Below the pieces are notes generated by a model. That model ran no database searches, was not told the DNA's origin, and worked only from the letters and a program-made list of their open reading frames with translations. This document shows, piece after piece, positions 30,533 through 38,558 of a stretch of 64,000 nucleotides of DNA (positions are counted from its first letter, which is position 1; each line of letters starts with the position of its first letter). The DNA comes from Paracoccus thiocyanatus (GTDB taxonomy: Bacteria; Pseudomonadota; Alphaproteobacteria; Rhodobacterales; Rhodobacteraceae), in assembly GCF_900156255.1 (NCBI RefSeq), contig NZ_FTMK01000014.1, forward strand, positions 1 to 64,000. Reading direction: 5' to 3'. The translations under genes and the position numbers were made by a program.

Positions 30533-31429
30533 ATGACCCAGCGTCACCCCATCCTGTCCGAACTGGATCCCGGCCGCCATGTCCTGATCGCCGGACCCAC
30601 CGCCAGCGGCAAATCCGCCCTGGCGCTGGAGATCGCCGAGCGTCAGGGCGGCACCATCGTCAATGCCGATGCCTTGCAGGTCTGGTCCTGCTGGCGGGTG
30701 CTGACCGCCCGCCCCACGCCCCAGGACGAGGCGCGCGCGCCGCACGCGCTTTACGGCCATGTCGGGCCGGGCCGCGCCTATTCCGTCGGCGCCTGGCTGG
30801 CCGAGGTTGCGGCGCTGCTGCGGCCCGGCGGCGGGCGGTTGATCGTTGTGGGCGGCACCGGGCTTTATCTTAACGCGCTCAGCCGCGGGCTGGCGGTGAT
30901 TCCCCCGACCCCGGCAGAGATCCGCGCCAAGGCCGACCGCCTGCTGCGCGAGCCGGCGGGGCTGGCGCGGCTGATCGCGGATCTGGATGCGCCGACCCGC
31001 ACGCGCATCGACCTGAAGAACCCGGTCCGCGTCCAGCGCGCCTGGGAGGTGCTGTCGACCACCGGGCGCGGCATCGCCGACTGGCAGGCCGAGACGCCGC
31101 CGCCCCTGATCGACCCCGCCACCGCGCATCTGCTGGTGCTGGACCCGGACCGCGACTGGCTGGCCAAGCGCATCGGCGGGCGCTTTCAGATGATGCTGGA
31201 CCAGGGCGCGCTGGACGAGGTGCGCGCGATGCTGCCGGCCTGGGATCCCCAGGCGCTATGGGCCAAGGCCATCGGCGCGCCGGACCTGGTGGCGCATCTG
31301 CAAGGCCGGATCGACCTTGACGAGGCCGTCGGGCGCGCCATCGTCGCGACCCGGCAATACGCCAAGGCACAGCGCAGTTTCTTTCGCGGCAGGATGCGCG
31401 ACTGGCGCTGGGTCCCCGTCGGCGGCTAA
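30533..31429 (+). CDS. miaA: tRNA dimethylallyltransferase
   Basis: Adds a dimethylallyl group to N6 of adenosine 37 in tRNAs reading codons that start with U. The 298-residue protein has the P-loop IAGPTASGKSALAL (19-32), the NADALQVW segment in place of the common NADSMQVY, and GGTGLYLNAL. The target-tRNA-binding region is KNPVRVQRAWEV, and the C-terminal region includes TRQYAKAQRSFFR. Length is normal for an alphaproteobacterial MiaA. No strong ribosome binding site is visible before the ATG. Confidence 0.95.
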   Translation: MTQRHPILSELDPGRHVLIAGPTASGKSALALEIAERQGGTIVNADALQVWSCWRVLTARPTPQDEARAPHALYGHVGPGRAYSVGAWLAEVAALLRPGGGRLIVVGGTGLYLNALSRGLAVIPPTPAEIRAKADRLLREPAGLARLIADLDAPTRTRIDLKNPVRVQRAWEVLSTTGRGIADWQAETPPPLIDPATAHLLVLDPDRDWLAKRIGGRFQMMLDQGALDEVRAMLPAWDPQALWAKAIGAPDLVAHLQGRIDLDEAVGRAIVATRQYAKAQRSFFRGRMRDWRWVPVGG

Positions 31430-31676
31430 GCGGCAAGCGAATCGAGCCCCGCGCCGGGCGGGCTTCGTTCACGGCTTCGTTGATGGATTCGCATGTCGGC
31501 TCGGGGCGGTTCGCACCCGTCCGGCCGGTTTGGCGATCATGTTAGCGGCCCGGTCCCGGCCGGCGGAGCGGGCCGCCGCCTTGGGTGTCAATGCCCGGCG
31601 GCGTGACGGATGCGGCGGAATGCAAGCAATGCCCCACCGCGTCCGACCGCCGCCGGAGATCAGCCGAGCCTGCGGC

Positions 31677-32057
31677 TCAGCGGCATTCCAGTTGGATATT
31701 GACGGGGTTCGGCACCAGTTCCAGCATGGCGCCGGAACTTGCATCGACACCCGCGCCGATGATCCCGCCCACCAGCACATTGCCGGCCATTGCCGCGCCG
31801 CCGCCGCTGGCGATGCGGTTCGTCACCCGGATCTGCTGCGGCTTGCAGCGATCCTTCGTCACCATGACGTTCAATTCCGACTTGCGCGGAACCTTGAAGC
31901 TGCACGGGGTATTGTCGCAGGATTGCCCGTCGCTCAGCTTGACCTGCGCCCCGCCCGGCGTGGAGTTGACGACCAGCACGTCCTTGGTCCCGCGGGTGAT
32001 GGTTGCGCAACCCGCCAGGGAAAATGCCGCGCAAAGCGCAAAGATACGTCCGACCAT
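31677..32057 (-). CDS. Small predicted lipoprotein
   Basis: A 126-residue protein with a lipoprotein signal peptide MVGRIFALCAAFSLAGC (lipobox LAGC, Cys17). The mature part is TITRGTKDVLVVNSTPGGAQVKL, a PEGA-like beta segment, then a Cys-containing DGQSCDNTPCSF and a Gly-rich hydrophobic stretch (about 90-110) reminiscent of a glycine-zipper. Such outer-membrane lipoproteins are common and their function is unknown. GAGG lies 7 nt before the ATG and a good promoter precedes it. The 247 bp downstream (31430-31676) contain no gene that I can see. Confidence 0.75.
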   Translation of the reverse strand: MVGRIFALCAAFSLAGCATITRGTKDVLVVNSTPGGAQVKLSDGQSCDNTPCSFKVPRKSELNVMVTKDRCKPQQIRVTNRIASGGGAAMAGNVLVGGIIGAGVDASSGAMLELVPNPVNIQLECR

Positions 32058-32084
32058 AAGAACCTCATACCATATGTGGATCGG

Positions 32085-32113
32085 GTCTTATTGTCTGTTT
32101 TGCGCAATCTCAA
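32085..32113 (-). promoter_or_regulatory. Candidate promoter of the small lipoprotein gene
   Basis: On the minus strand, TTGAGA (32113-32108), a 17-bp spacer and TAAGAC (32090-32085) are followed by the start codon 28 nt later. Confidence 0.55.
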
Positions 32114-32198
32114 GCGGGTTTTTCGCCGCATTTTAGGTATTTAGCCGGAAACGCCTGCAAATATCGCTGCGGTTGGCCGGGCCAGCATCGTTCCCCGG

Positions 32199-33506
32199 TC
32201 AAAGCGCCTCGAACGCGGCCCTCTGCCGCCCGGTCCAGTGCAGGCGCAACCGGACCCCTTCCTCCAGCACCTCTTCGCGGGTGACGACGCCCTGCTGGTG
32301 CAGCCAGGCCCTGCGGCGCCCGTCGGAATGCGGCAGCAGCAGCTCCGCTTCGCATCGCGGCTCGTCCAGGGCCTCGGCCAGCAGCGCCTCGATGGCGGCC
32401 AGCAGCCCGTCCAGCCCCTCGCCCGACAGGGCCGAGATCGCCTGGACGCCCTGGGTGCGCGCATCTGTGCGCTGAAGCGCGGCGCGGATTTCCGGCGACA
32501 GCGCGTCGATCTTGTTCCAGACCTCGATCAGCGGCACGTCCTCTTCGACACCCAGCGAATCGAGGATCTCGCCGACGTCGCCGGCCTGCTCCTCGGTCTC
32601 GGGATGGCTGATGTCGCGCACATGCAGGATCAGGTCGGCGGCCAGCACCTCTTCCAGGGTGGCGCGGAAGGCGGCGACCAGCTCATGCGGCAGATCGCTG
32701 ATGAAGCCCACGGTATCGGACAGGATGACCCGCCGCCCGCCGGGCAAGGTCAGTTGCCGCATCGTCGGGTCCAGCGTGGCGAAAAGCTGGTCCTGGGCCA
32801 GGACCTCGGCCCCGGTCAGGCGGTTGAACAGCGTGGATTTCCCCGCGTTAGTATAGCCGACCAGCGCCACGATGGGATAGGGCACCTTGGCGCGGGCCCT
32901 GCGATGCAGCTCTCGCGTCCTGACCACCCGTTCCAACTGCCGGCGCAGGCGCACCATCTGGTCGTCGATGGCGCGGCGGTCGGCCTCGATCTGGGTCTCG
33001 CCGGGACCGCCGACGAAACCCAACCCGCCGCGCTGGCGCTCCAGATGGGTCCAGGCCCGGACCAGCCGGGTGCGCTGATAGGCCAAGGCCGCCAGTTCCA
33101 CCTGCAAGACGCCTTCGCGGGTCTGGGCGCGGTCGGCAAAGATTTCCAGGATCAGCCCGGTGCGGTCCAGGATCTTGACGCCCCATTCCTTTTCCAGGTT
33201 GCGCTGCTGGACCGGCGTCACCGGCCCGTCGATCAGCACCAGTTCGGCCCCCTCGCCCCCAGCGACGGCGGCAAGGTGCTGGCCGATTTCCTGGCGCTTG
33301 CCCTTGGAAAACAGCATGCCGGGATCGGGGTTGCGCAGCCGCGCCACCTCGGCCCCGGCAAGTTCGATCGCGGGCAGCGCACGGGCCAGCCCGACCGCTT
33401 CTTCCAGCGCCAGTTCCGGCGCGCGCCGGGTGCGCGCATTGCCCAGATCGGGATGGATCACATAGGCCCGTGTCGGGCGCTGGCGGGTTTCCGTGGGTTC
33501 GGCCAA
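32199..33506 (-). CDS. hflX: GTPase HflX
   Basis: A 435-residue ribosome-associated GTPase that splits stalled or hibernating ribosomes. The N-terminal HflX domain includes LRNPDPGMLFSKGKRQEIG and IDGPVTPVQQRNLEKEW. A helical linker (GGLGFVGGPGETQIEADRR) follows, then the G domain with P-loop GYTNAGKST (217-225), DTVGFISDLP and WNKIDAL. The start is a TTG placed directly after the hfq stop codon (TGA-TTG), implying translational coupling to hfq. The hfq-hflX pairing is the usual alphaproteobacterial arrangement. Confidence 0.95.
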   Translation of the reverse strand: MAEPTETRQRPTRAYVIHPDLGNARTRRAPELALEEAVGLARALPAIELAGAEVARLRNPDPGMLFSKGKRQEIGQHLAAVAGGEGAELVLIDGPVTPVQQRNLEKEWGVKILDRTGLILEIFADRAQTREGVLQVELAALAYQRTRLVRAWTHLERQRGGLGFVGGPGETQIEADRRAIDDQMVRLRRQLERVVRTRELHRRARAKVPYPIVALVGYTNAGKSTLFNRLTGAEVLAQDQLFATLDPTMRQLTLPGGRRVILSDTVGFISDLPHELVAAFRATLEEVLAADLILHVRDISHPETEEQAGDVGEILDSLGVEEDVPLIEVWNKIDALSPEIRAALQRTDARTQGVQAISALSGEGLDGLLAAIEALLAEALDEPRCEAELLLPHSDGRRRAWLHQQGVVTREEVLEEGVRLRLHWTGRQRAAFEAL

Positions 33507-33740
33507 TCAGTCCTCGCCCTCATAGAGGCTGATCGGCTGCCCCGGCATGATGGTCGAGATGGCGTGCTTATAGACCAGTTGCGACTGCCCGTCGCGGCGC
33601 AGAAGCACGCAGAAATTGTCGAACCAAGTGATGACGCCCTGCAATTTCACACCGTTGATAAGGAAAATCGTGACCGGAACCTTGGCCTTGCGGACATGGT
33701 TCAGAAATGCGTCCTGGAGGTTCTGTTTGTCGCCGGCCAT
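33507..33740 (-). CDS. hfq: RNA chaperone Hfq
   Basis: A 77-residue Sm-like protein that forms hexamers and helps small RNAs pair with mRNAs. It opens [27 protein letters not shown]. The Sm1 segment is [21 protein letters not shown] and the Sm2 motif is YKHAISTI. The disordered C-terminal tail is very short ([13 protein letters not shown]), as in other alphaproteobacteria. The start was set at the conserved N-terminus; the frame continues open upstream without homology. hflX follows immediately. Confidence 0.97.
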   Translation of the reverse strand: MAGDKQNLQDAFLNHVRKAKVPVTIFLINGVKLQGVITWFDNFCVLLRRDGQSQLVYKHAISTIMPGQPISLYEGED

Positions 33741-33820
33741 TCGATGCACCTTGTTCTTTCTTATCGCTGGTTTCCAAGACTTAGGCGAGCGCGCAGCGGC
33801 TTGCAAGCGCGCGATCCCGC

Positions 33821-35443
33821 CTAGCGGCGCCAATATTCCGGCGAAACCAGCGCCAGGATCGCCAGCGTCTCGACCCGGCCGACGATCATGGCGCCGGCCA
33901 GCACCGCCTTGGTCAACGCAGGCAGGCCCGCCCAGCCGGCCCAGGGCGCCCCCGCCATGCCGGCCGATCCCTGGAAGGTCGGGGTCAGCGGAATCGCGCC
34001 GGCAAGCTGGCCGGTATTGGTCAGCGCGGCGATGGACAGGATCGTCGCCGAATCGAACTCGATTCGCTGCAACGAGACCAGCATCACCGTCACCGCGATG
34101 GAACTGGCGAAAAGCATGAAGAAGATAAAGGCCAGATAGGCCCCTTCGCGCCGCAGCCGCCGCGCCATCCGGCCGCCGCCCCCGACCGAGGCGGGGTGCA
34201 CGATCCGCTCCAGCTCGCGTTCGGAATGGCGGGCCAGCGCATAGACGCGCAGCAGCTTGACGCCCCCCGCCGTGGTGGCGACGCCGCCGCCCATCATCGC
34301 CAGCCCCGCCAGCATCAGGCCGGGCGAGCTCAGCCCCGACCAGTTGCGCGCGCCCTGCCATTCGACCGAGTTCCAGCCGGTGGTGGTCAGATAGCTAAGC
34401 CCGTTGAAGATGCCCCCCCAGGCGGCCGAGGCGGCGCTGTCCAGCGTGTCCAGAACCCCCTTGGCCCCGCTGGGCGATACGCCGATCGCGCCGGCGAAAT
34501 GCCGCGCGAAAAGCACGACCGAAACCAGCAGCACCACGCCCGCCGCCATGCGCAGTTCCGGGTCCTGGACCCAGCTTTCGCTGGTCCGAAGCTCGCCCCC
34601 GCCGGGCCAGAAGCGGCGCGACAAGGCTGGGATCAGGAACAGGAAGATCACCACCTCGCCCATGATGCCGCTGCCCTGCCCCGCGGCGCCGTCGACCGGG
34701 CTGATGCCGCTGGTCGACAGCGTGCCCATGGCGCGGGTCAGTGCCAGCAGCCCCGGCTCGCCCAGCATCAAAAGCAGCATCCACATCAGCAGCGTCAGCC
34801 CGGCATAGACCGGCAGCACCACCCGGCCCGCCCGCATCACCCGATGCACCGGATCGGCCAGTTCGGTCTGAAAGCCGGGATGCGACAGATGACCCGCCGT
34901 CGGCGGCGCATCGGCCGAACGCGGCAGCCGCTCGGACCGCTCGCTGCGCCCATAGGGCGAGGACATGATCTCGAACCCGCCGACCCGCAGCGGCGCAAGC
35001 AGCGCGATCGCCGCCACCAGCATGAACAGCCCGCCAAGCCAGCCGACGATGGCCCGCCACAGATGCAGCGGCGCCGGCAACAGGTCGGCTGCGTAAAGCG
35101 ACGCGCCGGTGGCGGTGATCGAAGAGGTCATTTCCCACCAGGCGTTGAAAAAGCCGGTATCGGGCTGGGACAGAACAAAGGGCACGGCCAGCATCGCCGG
35201 CAGCAGCGCCATGGTGCCCAGCATGGTCAACAGCACGCTCAGCGCCCTTGGCGCCTCGGGCCGGTCGGCGGTGGCAATGCCCAGCATCGCGGCAAGGATC
35301 GCGAACAGCCCCGCCGAACCCAGGAAGATCGAGCCGATCTTATGCTGATCCAGCGCATGGGCATAAAGCCCCGGCCACACCATGGCCAGCGCCCCGATCC
35401 CCGCCAGGATCACGATCAGCGGCAGGCGCAGCAATCGCTTCAT
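33821..35443 (-). CDS. trkH: Potassium uptake protein TrkH
   Basis: A 540-residue multi-pass membrane subunit of the Trk potassium uptake system. It contains the four membrane-pore-membrane repeats, with selectivity-loop-like segments such as [35 protein letters not shown] and ALTNTGQL. It works with the cytoplasmic NAD-binding regulator TrkA, encoded 8 bp upstream on the same strand. An unusual charged cytoplasmic stretch ([21 protein letters not shown], about 165-185) lies between the first repeats. In this region ntr, trk and hfq genes follow one another in the standard order. Confidence 0.93.
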   Translation of the reverse strand: MKRLLRLPLIVILAGIGALAMVWPGLYAHALDQHKIGSIFLGSAGLFAILAAMLGIATADRPEAPRALSVLLTMLGTMALLPAMLAVPFVLSQPDTGFFNAWWEMTSSITATGASLYAADLLPAPLHLWRAIVGWLGGLFMLVAAIALLAPLRVGGFEIMSSPYGRSERSERLPRSADAPPTAGHLSHPGFQTELADPVHRVMRAGRVVLPVYAGLTLLMWMLLLMLGEPGLLALTRAMGTLSTSGISPVDGAAGQGSGIMGEVVIFLFLIPALSRRFWPGGGELRTSESWVQDPELRMAAGVVLLVSVVLFARHFAGAIGVSPSGAKGVLDTLDSAASAAWGGIFNGLSYLTTTGWNSVEWQGARNWSGLSSPGLMLAGLAMMGGGVATTAGGVKLLRVYALARHSERELERIVHPASVGGGGRMARRLRREGAYLAFIFFMLFASSIAVTVMLVSLQRIEFDSATILSIAALTNTGQLAGAIPLTPTFQGSAGMAGAPWAGWAGLPALTKAVLAGAMIVGRVETLAILALVSPEYWRR

Positions 35444-35451
35444 CGCCCGCC

Positions 35452-36828
35452 TCAGAAGAAGTCGATCGAGACCTGCAACAGGCGCTCGACCTCGGGAATG
35501 TCGGAAACTAGGGCGAAGATCACCACGATGTCGCCCTCTTCGATGCGCAGATCGCCCGTGGGCTTGACCACGCGCCCGCCCTTGCGCACCGCGCCCATCA
35601 GCGCCCCCTCGGGAAAGTCGATGTCGCGCACCGCCCGCCCGGCGATGGGCGATGTCGACAGCACCTGCGCCTCGATCACCTCGGCCTCGGCATCGCCGAC
35701 GGAATAGATGTCGCGCACCCGTCCGTGCCGGATATGGCGCAGGATGGTGGAAACCGTGCTGGCGCGCGGGTTGATGAAGGCGTCGATGTCCAAGGGCTCC
35801 ATCAGCGGCATCAGGGTCGGGTCGTTGACCAGCGATATGGCCAGCTTGGCGCCGGCCTGCTTGGCGCGCACCGCGGCCAGGATATTGGTCTTGTCGTCGT
35901 CGGTGATGGCCAGCACCGCATCGGCGCGCGGCACCGCGGCCTCTTCCAGCAGTTCCGCCGACAGCCCGTCGCCATGCAGCACGATGGTCCGGTTCAACGC
36001 GTCCGCCGCATCCTCGGCGCGGGCGCGGCTGCGCTCGATCAGCTTGACGCGGATACGCTCGGGACGCGCCTCAAGCGATTGCGCGACGGCAAGGCCGACA
36101 TTGCCCGCGCCGATGATGACGACGCTGTCCTGCCGCGCCATGGGCTTGCCAAAGATCTCCAGCGTGCGCGCCACGTCCTCGGTCAGGGTGAAGACATAGA
36201 CCTGGTCGCCCTCGAAAAGCTGGTCGCCGGGTTCGGGCGCGAACAGCTTGCCGCCGCGCCGCACCCCGGCCACGATGGCGCTAAGGCTGATGAACATGTC
36301 GTTAAGCTGGCGCAGGGGCGTGTTCAGCACCGGGCTGTCGGGTTCCAGCGCGATCCCCAGAAGATGCAGCCGACCTTCCAGAAAGGTCTCGGCATCAAAG
36401 GTCGAGGGCGCCGAAAGCCGCTGCATCGCCGCGCGCGCCACCTCGCGCTCGGGGCTGATGACCACGTCGATGGGCAGGTGGTCGGTGCGATAGAGATCGG
36501 AATAGATCGCGTCCAGATAGGCCGAGCTGCGCAGCCGCGCGATCTTGCGCGGCACCTGGAAGACGGAATGGGCGACCTGGCAGGTGACCATGTTCACCTC
36601 GTCCGAATGGGTCGCGGCGATGATCAGGTCGGCGTCGCGCGCGCCGGCCCGGTCCAGCACGTCGGGATGGCTGGCAAAGCCGGTGACGCCCTGCACGTCC
36701 AGCGCATCGGTGGCGCGCCGGATCAGCTCGGCATTGGTGTCGATGACGGTGACATCGTTGCGCTCGCCCGCAAGATGGCGCGCGATATGCCAGCCGACCT
36801 GCCCTGCCCCGCAGATGATGATCTTCAT
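35452..36828 (-). CDS. trkA: Trk system potassium uptake regulator TrkA
   Basis: A 458-residue peripheral protein with two tandem RCK_N-RCK_C units. The first Rossmann motif is MKIIICGAGQVGWHIARHLAGE at the N-terminus. The second is VVIIGAGNVGLAVAQSLE at about residue 235. Each is followed by a smaller TrkA_C domain. It binds NAD(H)/ATP and gates TrkH. The gene starts the trkA-trkH pair and lies downstream of ntrX after a 335-bp repeat-containing gap. Confidence 0.95.
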   Translation of the reverse strand: MKIIICGAGQVGWHIARHLAGERNDVTVIDTNAELIRRATDALDVQGVTGFASHPDVLDRAGARDADLIIAATHSDEVNMVTCQVAHSVFQVPRKIARLRSSAYLDAIYSDLYRTDHLPIDVVISPEREVARAAMQRLSAPSTFDAETFLEGRLHLLGIALEPDSPVLNTPLRQLNDMFISLSAIVAGVRRGGKLFAPEPGDQLFEGDQVYVFTLTEDVARTLEIFGKPMARQDSVVIIGAGNVGLAVAQSLEARPERIRVKLIERSRARAEDAADALNRTIVLHGDGLSAELLEEAAVPRADAVLAITDDDKTNILAAVRAKQAGAKLAISLVNDPTLMPLMEPLDIDAFINPRASTVSTILRHIRHGRVRDIYSVGDAEAEVIEAQVLSTSPIAGRAVRDIDFPEGALMGAVRKGGRVVKPTGDLRIEEGDIVVIFALVSDIPEVERLLQVSIDFF

Positions 36829-36937
36829 TCCGGTCCCGGTTCATGCCCTTCTTGAAGCGCGATCCTAGCGCGGGGCGCCGGCGGCGGATACAGCGAAAGC
36901 GTCAGCGACACCCATGCCGCCACCCCGCCAGCGTCAT

Positions 36938-36966
36938 CGCCGCATGAGTATTTGGAAAACGGTGAA
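36938..36966 (+). repeat. 29-bp inverted repeat, left arm
   Basis: The sequence starts CGCCGCATGAGTATTTGG and ends AAAACGGTGAA. It is the exact reverse complement of 37112-37140. The core also occurs at 5324-5344. Confidence 0.9.
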
Positions 36967-37111
36967 GCGGTTAGGCTTTTCTTAACTTCGTTTCTGTAGA
37001 CGGGTCATGCGGTACAGGCTGGAGAGCCGATGACCGCAAACGGTGAAAGCGCCCCGGATCGCCCTGGAGCGATCTTCAGACTCCCGGTGACCCGGGGCGC
37101 AGCATCTGCCA

Positions 37112-37140
37112 TTCACCGTTTTCCAAATACTCATGCGGCG
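37112..37140 (-). repeat. 29-bp inverted repeat, right arm
   Basis: Starts TTCACCGTTTTCC and ends AAATACTCATGCGGCG. It is the exact reverse complement of 36938-36966. It lies 24 bp beyond the stop codon of ntrX and may end its transcript. Confidence 0.9.
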
Positions 37141-37163
37141 GCGCCACCGGCACGGCGCCGCCA

Positions 37164-38558
37164 TCATTTCCCCATCATCTCTTCCTCGACGCGCATGCCG
37201 CCGACGACGCCGAGCGACTTGAGCTTGCGGTGCAGGGCCGACCGCTCCATGCCGACGAATTGCGCCGTCCGGCTGATATTGCCGCCAAAGCGGTTGATCT
37301 GTGCCAGCAGGTATTCCCGCTCGAACAGTTCGCGCGCCTCGCGCAGCGCCAGGCTGGTGATCTGCGGCCCAAGCGCCAGGGCCTCGCTGGTGCTGGCGCC
37401 GGCATTGCCGTTCTGCCCTTCCAGTTCCGAGGGCTGGATCGGTCCGGTGCCATCGCCCAGGATCAGCACGCGTTCGACCACGTTGCGAAGCTGGCGGATA
37501 TTGCCCGGCCAGTTCATCGCCTGCAATGCGGCGCTGGTTTCCTCGGGCAGGGCGCGCAGCGGCAGGCCTTGCGCGGCGTGGAACTGTTCGATGAAATGCT
37601 CGGCCAGCAGCGCCACGTCCTCGCGGCGATCGGCCAGCGACGGCACCGCCACCGGCACCACGTTCAGCCGGTCGTAGAGTTCCTGGCGGAAGCGGCCGGC
37701 GGCGATCTCGGCGGAAAGGTCGCGATTGGTCGAGGAGATCACCCGCAGGTCCACCCGCACCTTGTCGGTGCCGCCCGAGCGGGTGAACTGCTGTTCGGTC
37801 AGCACCCGCAGGATCTTGGTCTGGGTGCCGGGCGGCATGTCCGCCACCTCGTCGAAATAGATCACCCCGCCATGCGCCTGTTCCAGCAGGCCCGGCTCGA
37901 TCCCGCGCCCTTCGGTTTCGCGGCCAAAGAGCACCTCTTCCATATGTTCGGGCTCGATGGTCGCGCAAGGGACGGTGACGAAGGGCGCGCGGGCGCGCGG
38001 GCCCTGGCCATGGACATAGCGCGCGGCGGTTTCCTTGCCGACGCCGGGTTCGCCGGTCAGCATGACCCGGCCGTTCGATTTCGCCACCTTGTCGAGCTGT
38101 TCGCGCAGGCGGCGGAACGGGGCGGAATTGCCCAGCATCTCGGCGCCCCGTGCCTCTCCGCGCTTGAGCGTCGAGTTCTCGCGGCGCAGGCGCGCGGTTT
38201 CCATGGCGCGGCGGATCACCACCAGAAGCTGGTCGATGTTGAAGGGCTTTTCGATGAAATCATAGGCGCCCTGCTTGATCGCCGCCACCGCGATCTCGAT
38301 ATTGCCGTGGCCCGAGATGATGACCACCGGCACGTCGGGATTGTTGCGCTTGACCTGCTTGAGGATGTCGATCCCGTCCATCTTGCTGTCCTTGAGCCAG
38401 ATGTCGAGGATCATCAGCGCCGGCTCGGCCGTGTTCAACTGGGCCACCGCCTGGTCGGAATTGGCGGCGAGGCGGGTGGAAAAACCCTCGTCGCGCAGGA
38501 TGTCGGACACCAGTTCGCGGATGTCCCGCTCGTCATCGACAATCAGAATATCGCTCAT
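37164..38558 (-). CDS. ntrX: Nitrogen-linked response regulator NtrX
   Basis: A 464-residue NtrC-family regulator. It has a receiver domain (MSDILIVDDERDIRELVSDIL; phospho-acceptor Asp52 in LDIW), an AAA+ domain (Walker A GEPGVGKE; Walker B GGVIYFDEVADM) and a Fis-type helix-turn-helix at the C-terminus (LLAQINRFGGNISRTAQFVGMERSALHRKLKSLG). The GAFTGA loop that contacts sigma-54 is missing: that position reads FGRETEGRGIEPGLLEQA. It pairs with NtrY, overlapping its gene by 4 bp. In relatives it responds to redox and nitrogen status and affects respiratory and cell-envelope genes. Confidence 0.95.
   Translation of the reverse strand: MSDILIVDDERDIRELVSDILRDEGFSTRLAANSDQAVAQLNTAEPALMILDIWLKDSKMDGIDILKQVKRNNPDVPVVIISGHGNIEIAVAAIKQGAYDFIEKPFNIDQLLVVIRRAMETARLRRENSTLKRGEARGAEMLGNSAPFRRLREQLDKVAKSNGRVMLTGEPGVGKETAARYVHGQGPRARAPFVTVPCATIEPEHMEEVLFGRETEGRGIEPGLLEQAHGGVIYFDEVADMPPGTQTKILRVLTEQQFTRSGGTDKVRVDLRVISSTNRDLSAEIAAGRFRQELYDRLNVVPVAVPSLADRREDVALLAEHFIEQFHAAQGLPLRALPEETSAALQAMNWPGNIRQLRNVVERVLILGDGTGPIQPSELEGQNGNAGASTSEALALGPQITSLALREARELFEREYLLAQINRFGGNISRTAQFVGMERSALHRKLKSLGVVGGMRVEEEMMGK

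Larger units (their letters stand above)
36829..37163. other. Repeat-containing intergenic region between ntrX and trkA
   Basis: This 335-bp gap holds the two arms of a 29-bp perfect inverted repeat (36938-36966 and 37112-37140). Between them is a hairpin with 9-bp arms GCGCCCCGG (37049-37057) and CCGGGGCGC (37092-37100), with nested GATCGC/GCGATC. An A+T-richer patch (36975-37005) could carry a promoter for trkA. I see no ORF with a ribosome binding site. Confidence 0.6.

Noticed and set aside
31430..31676. Possible small RNA or gene between miaA and the lipoprotein
   Set aside because: No promoter, terminator, ribosome binding site or coherent frame was visible.
36938..37140. Inverted repeat considered as an IS
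   Set aside because: The interior is only 145 bp with no transposase ORF; at most a non-autonomous element.
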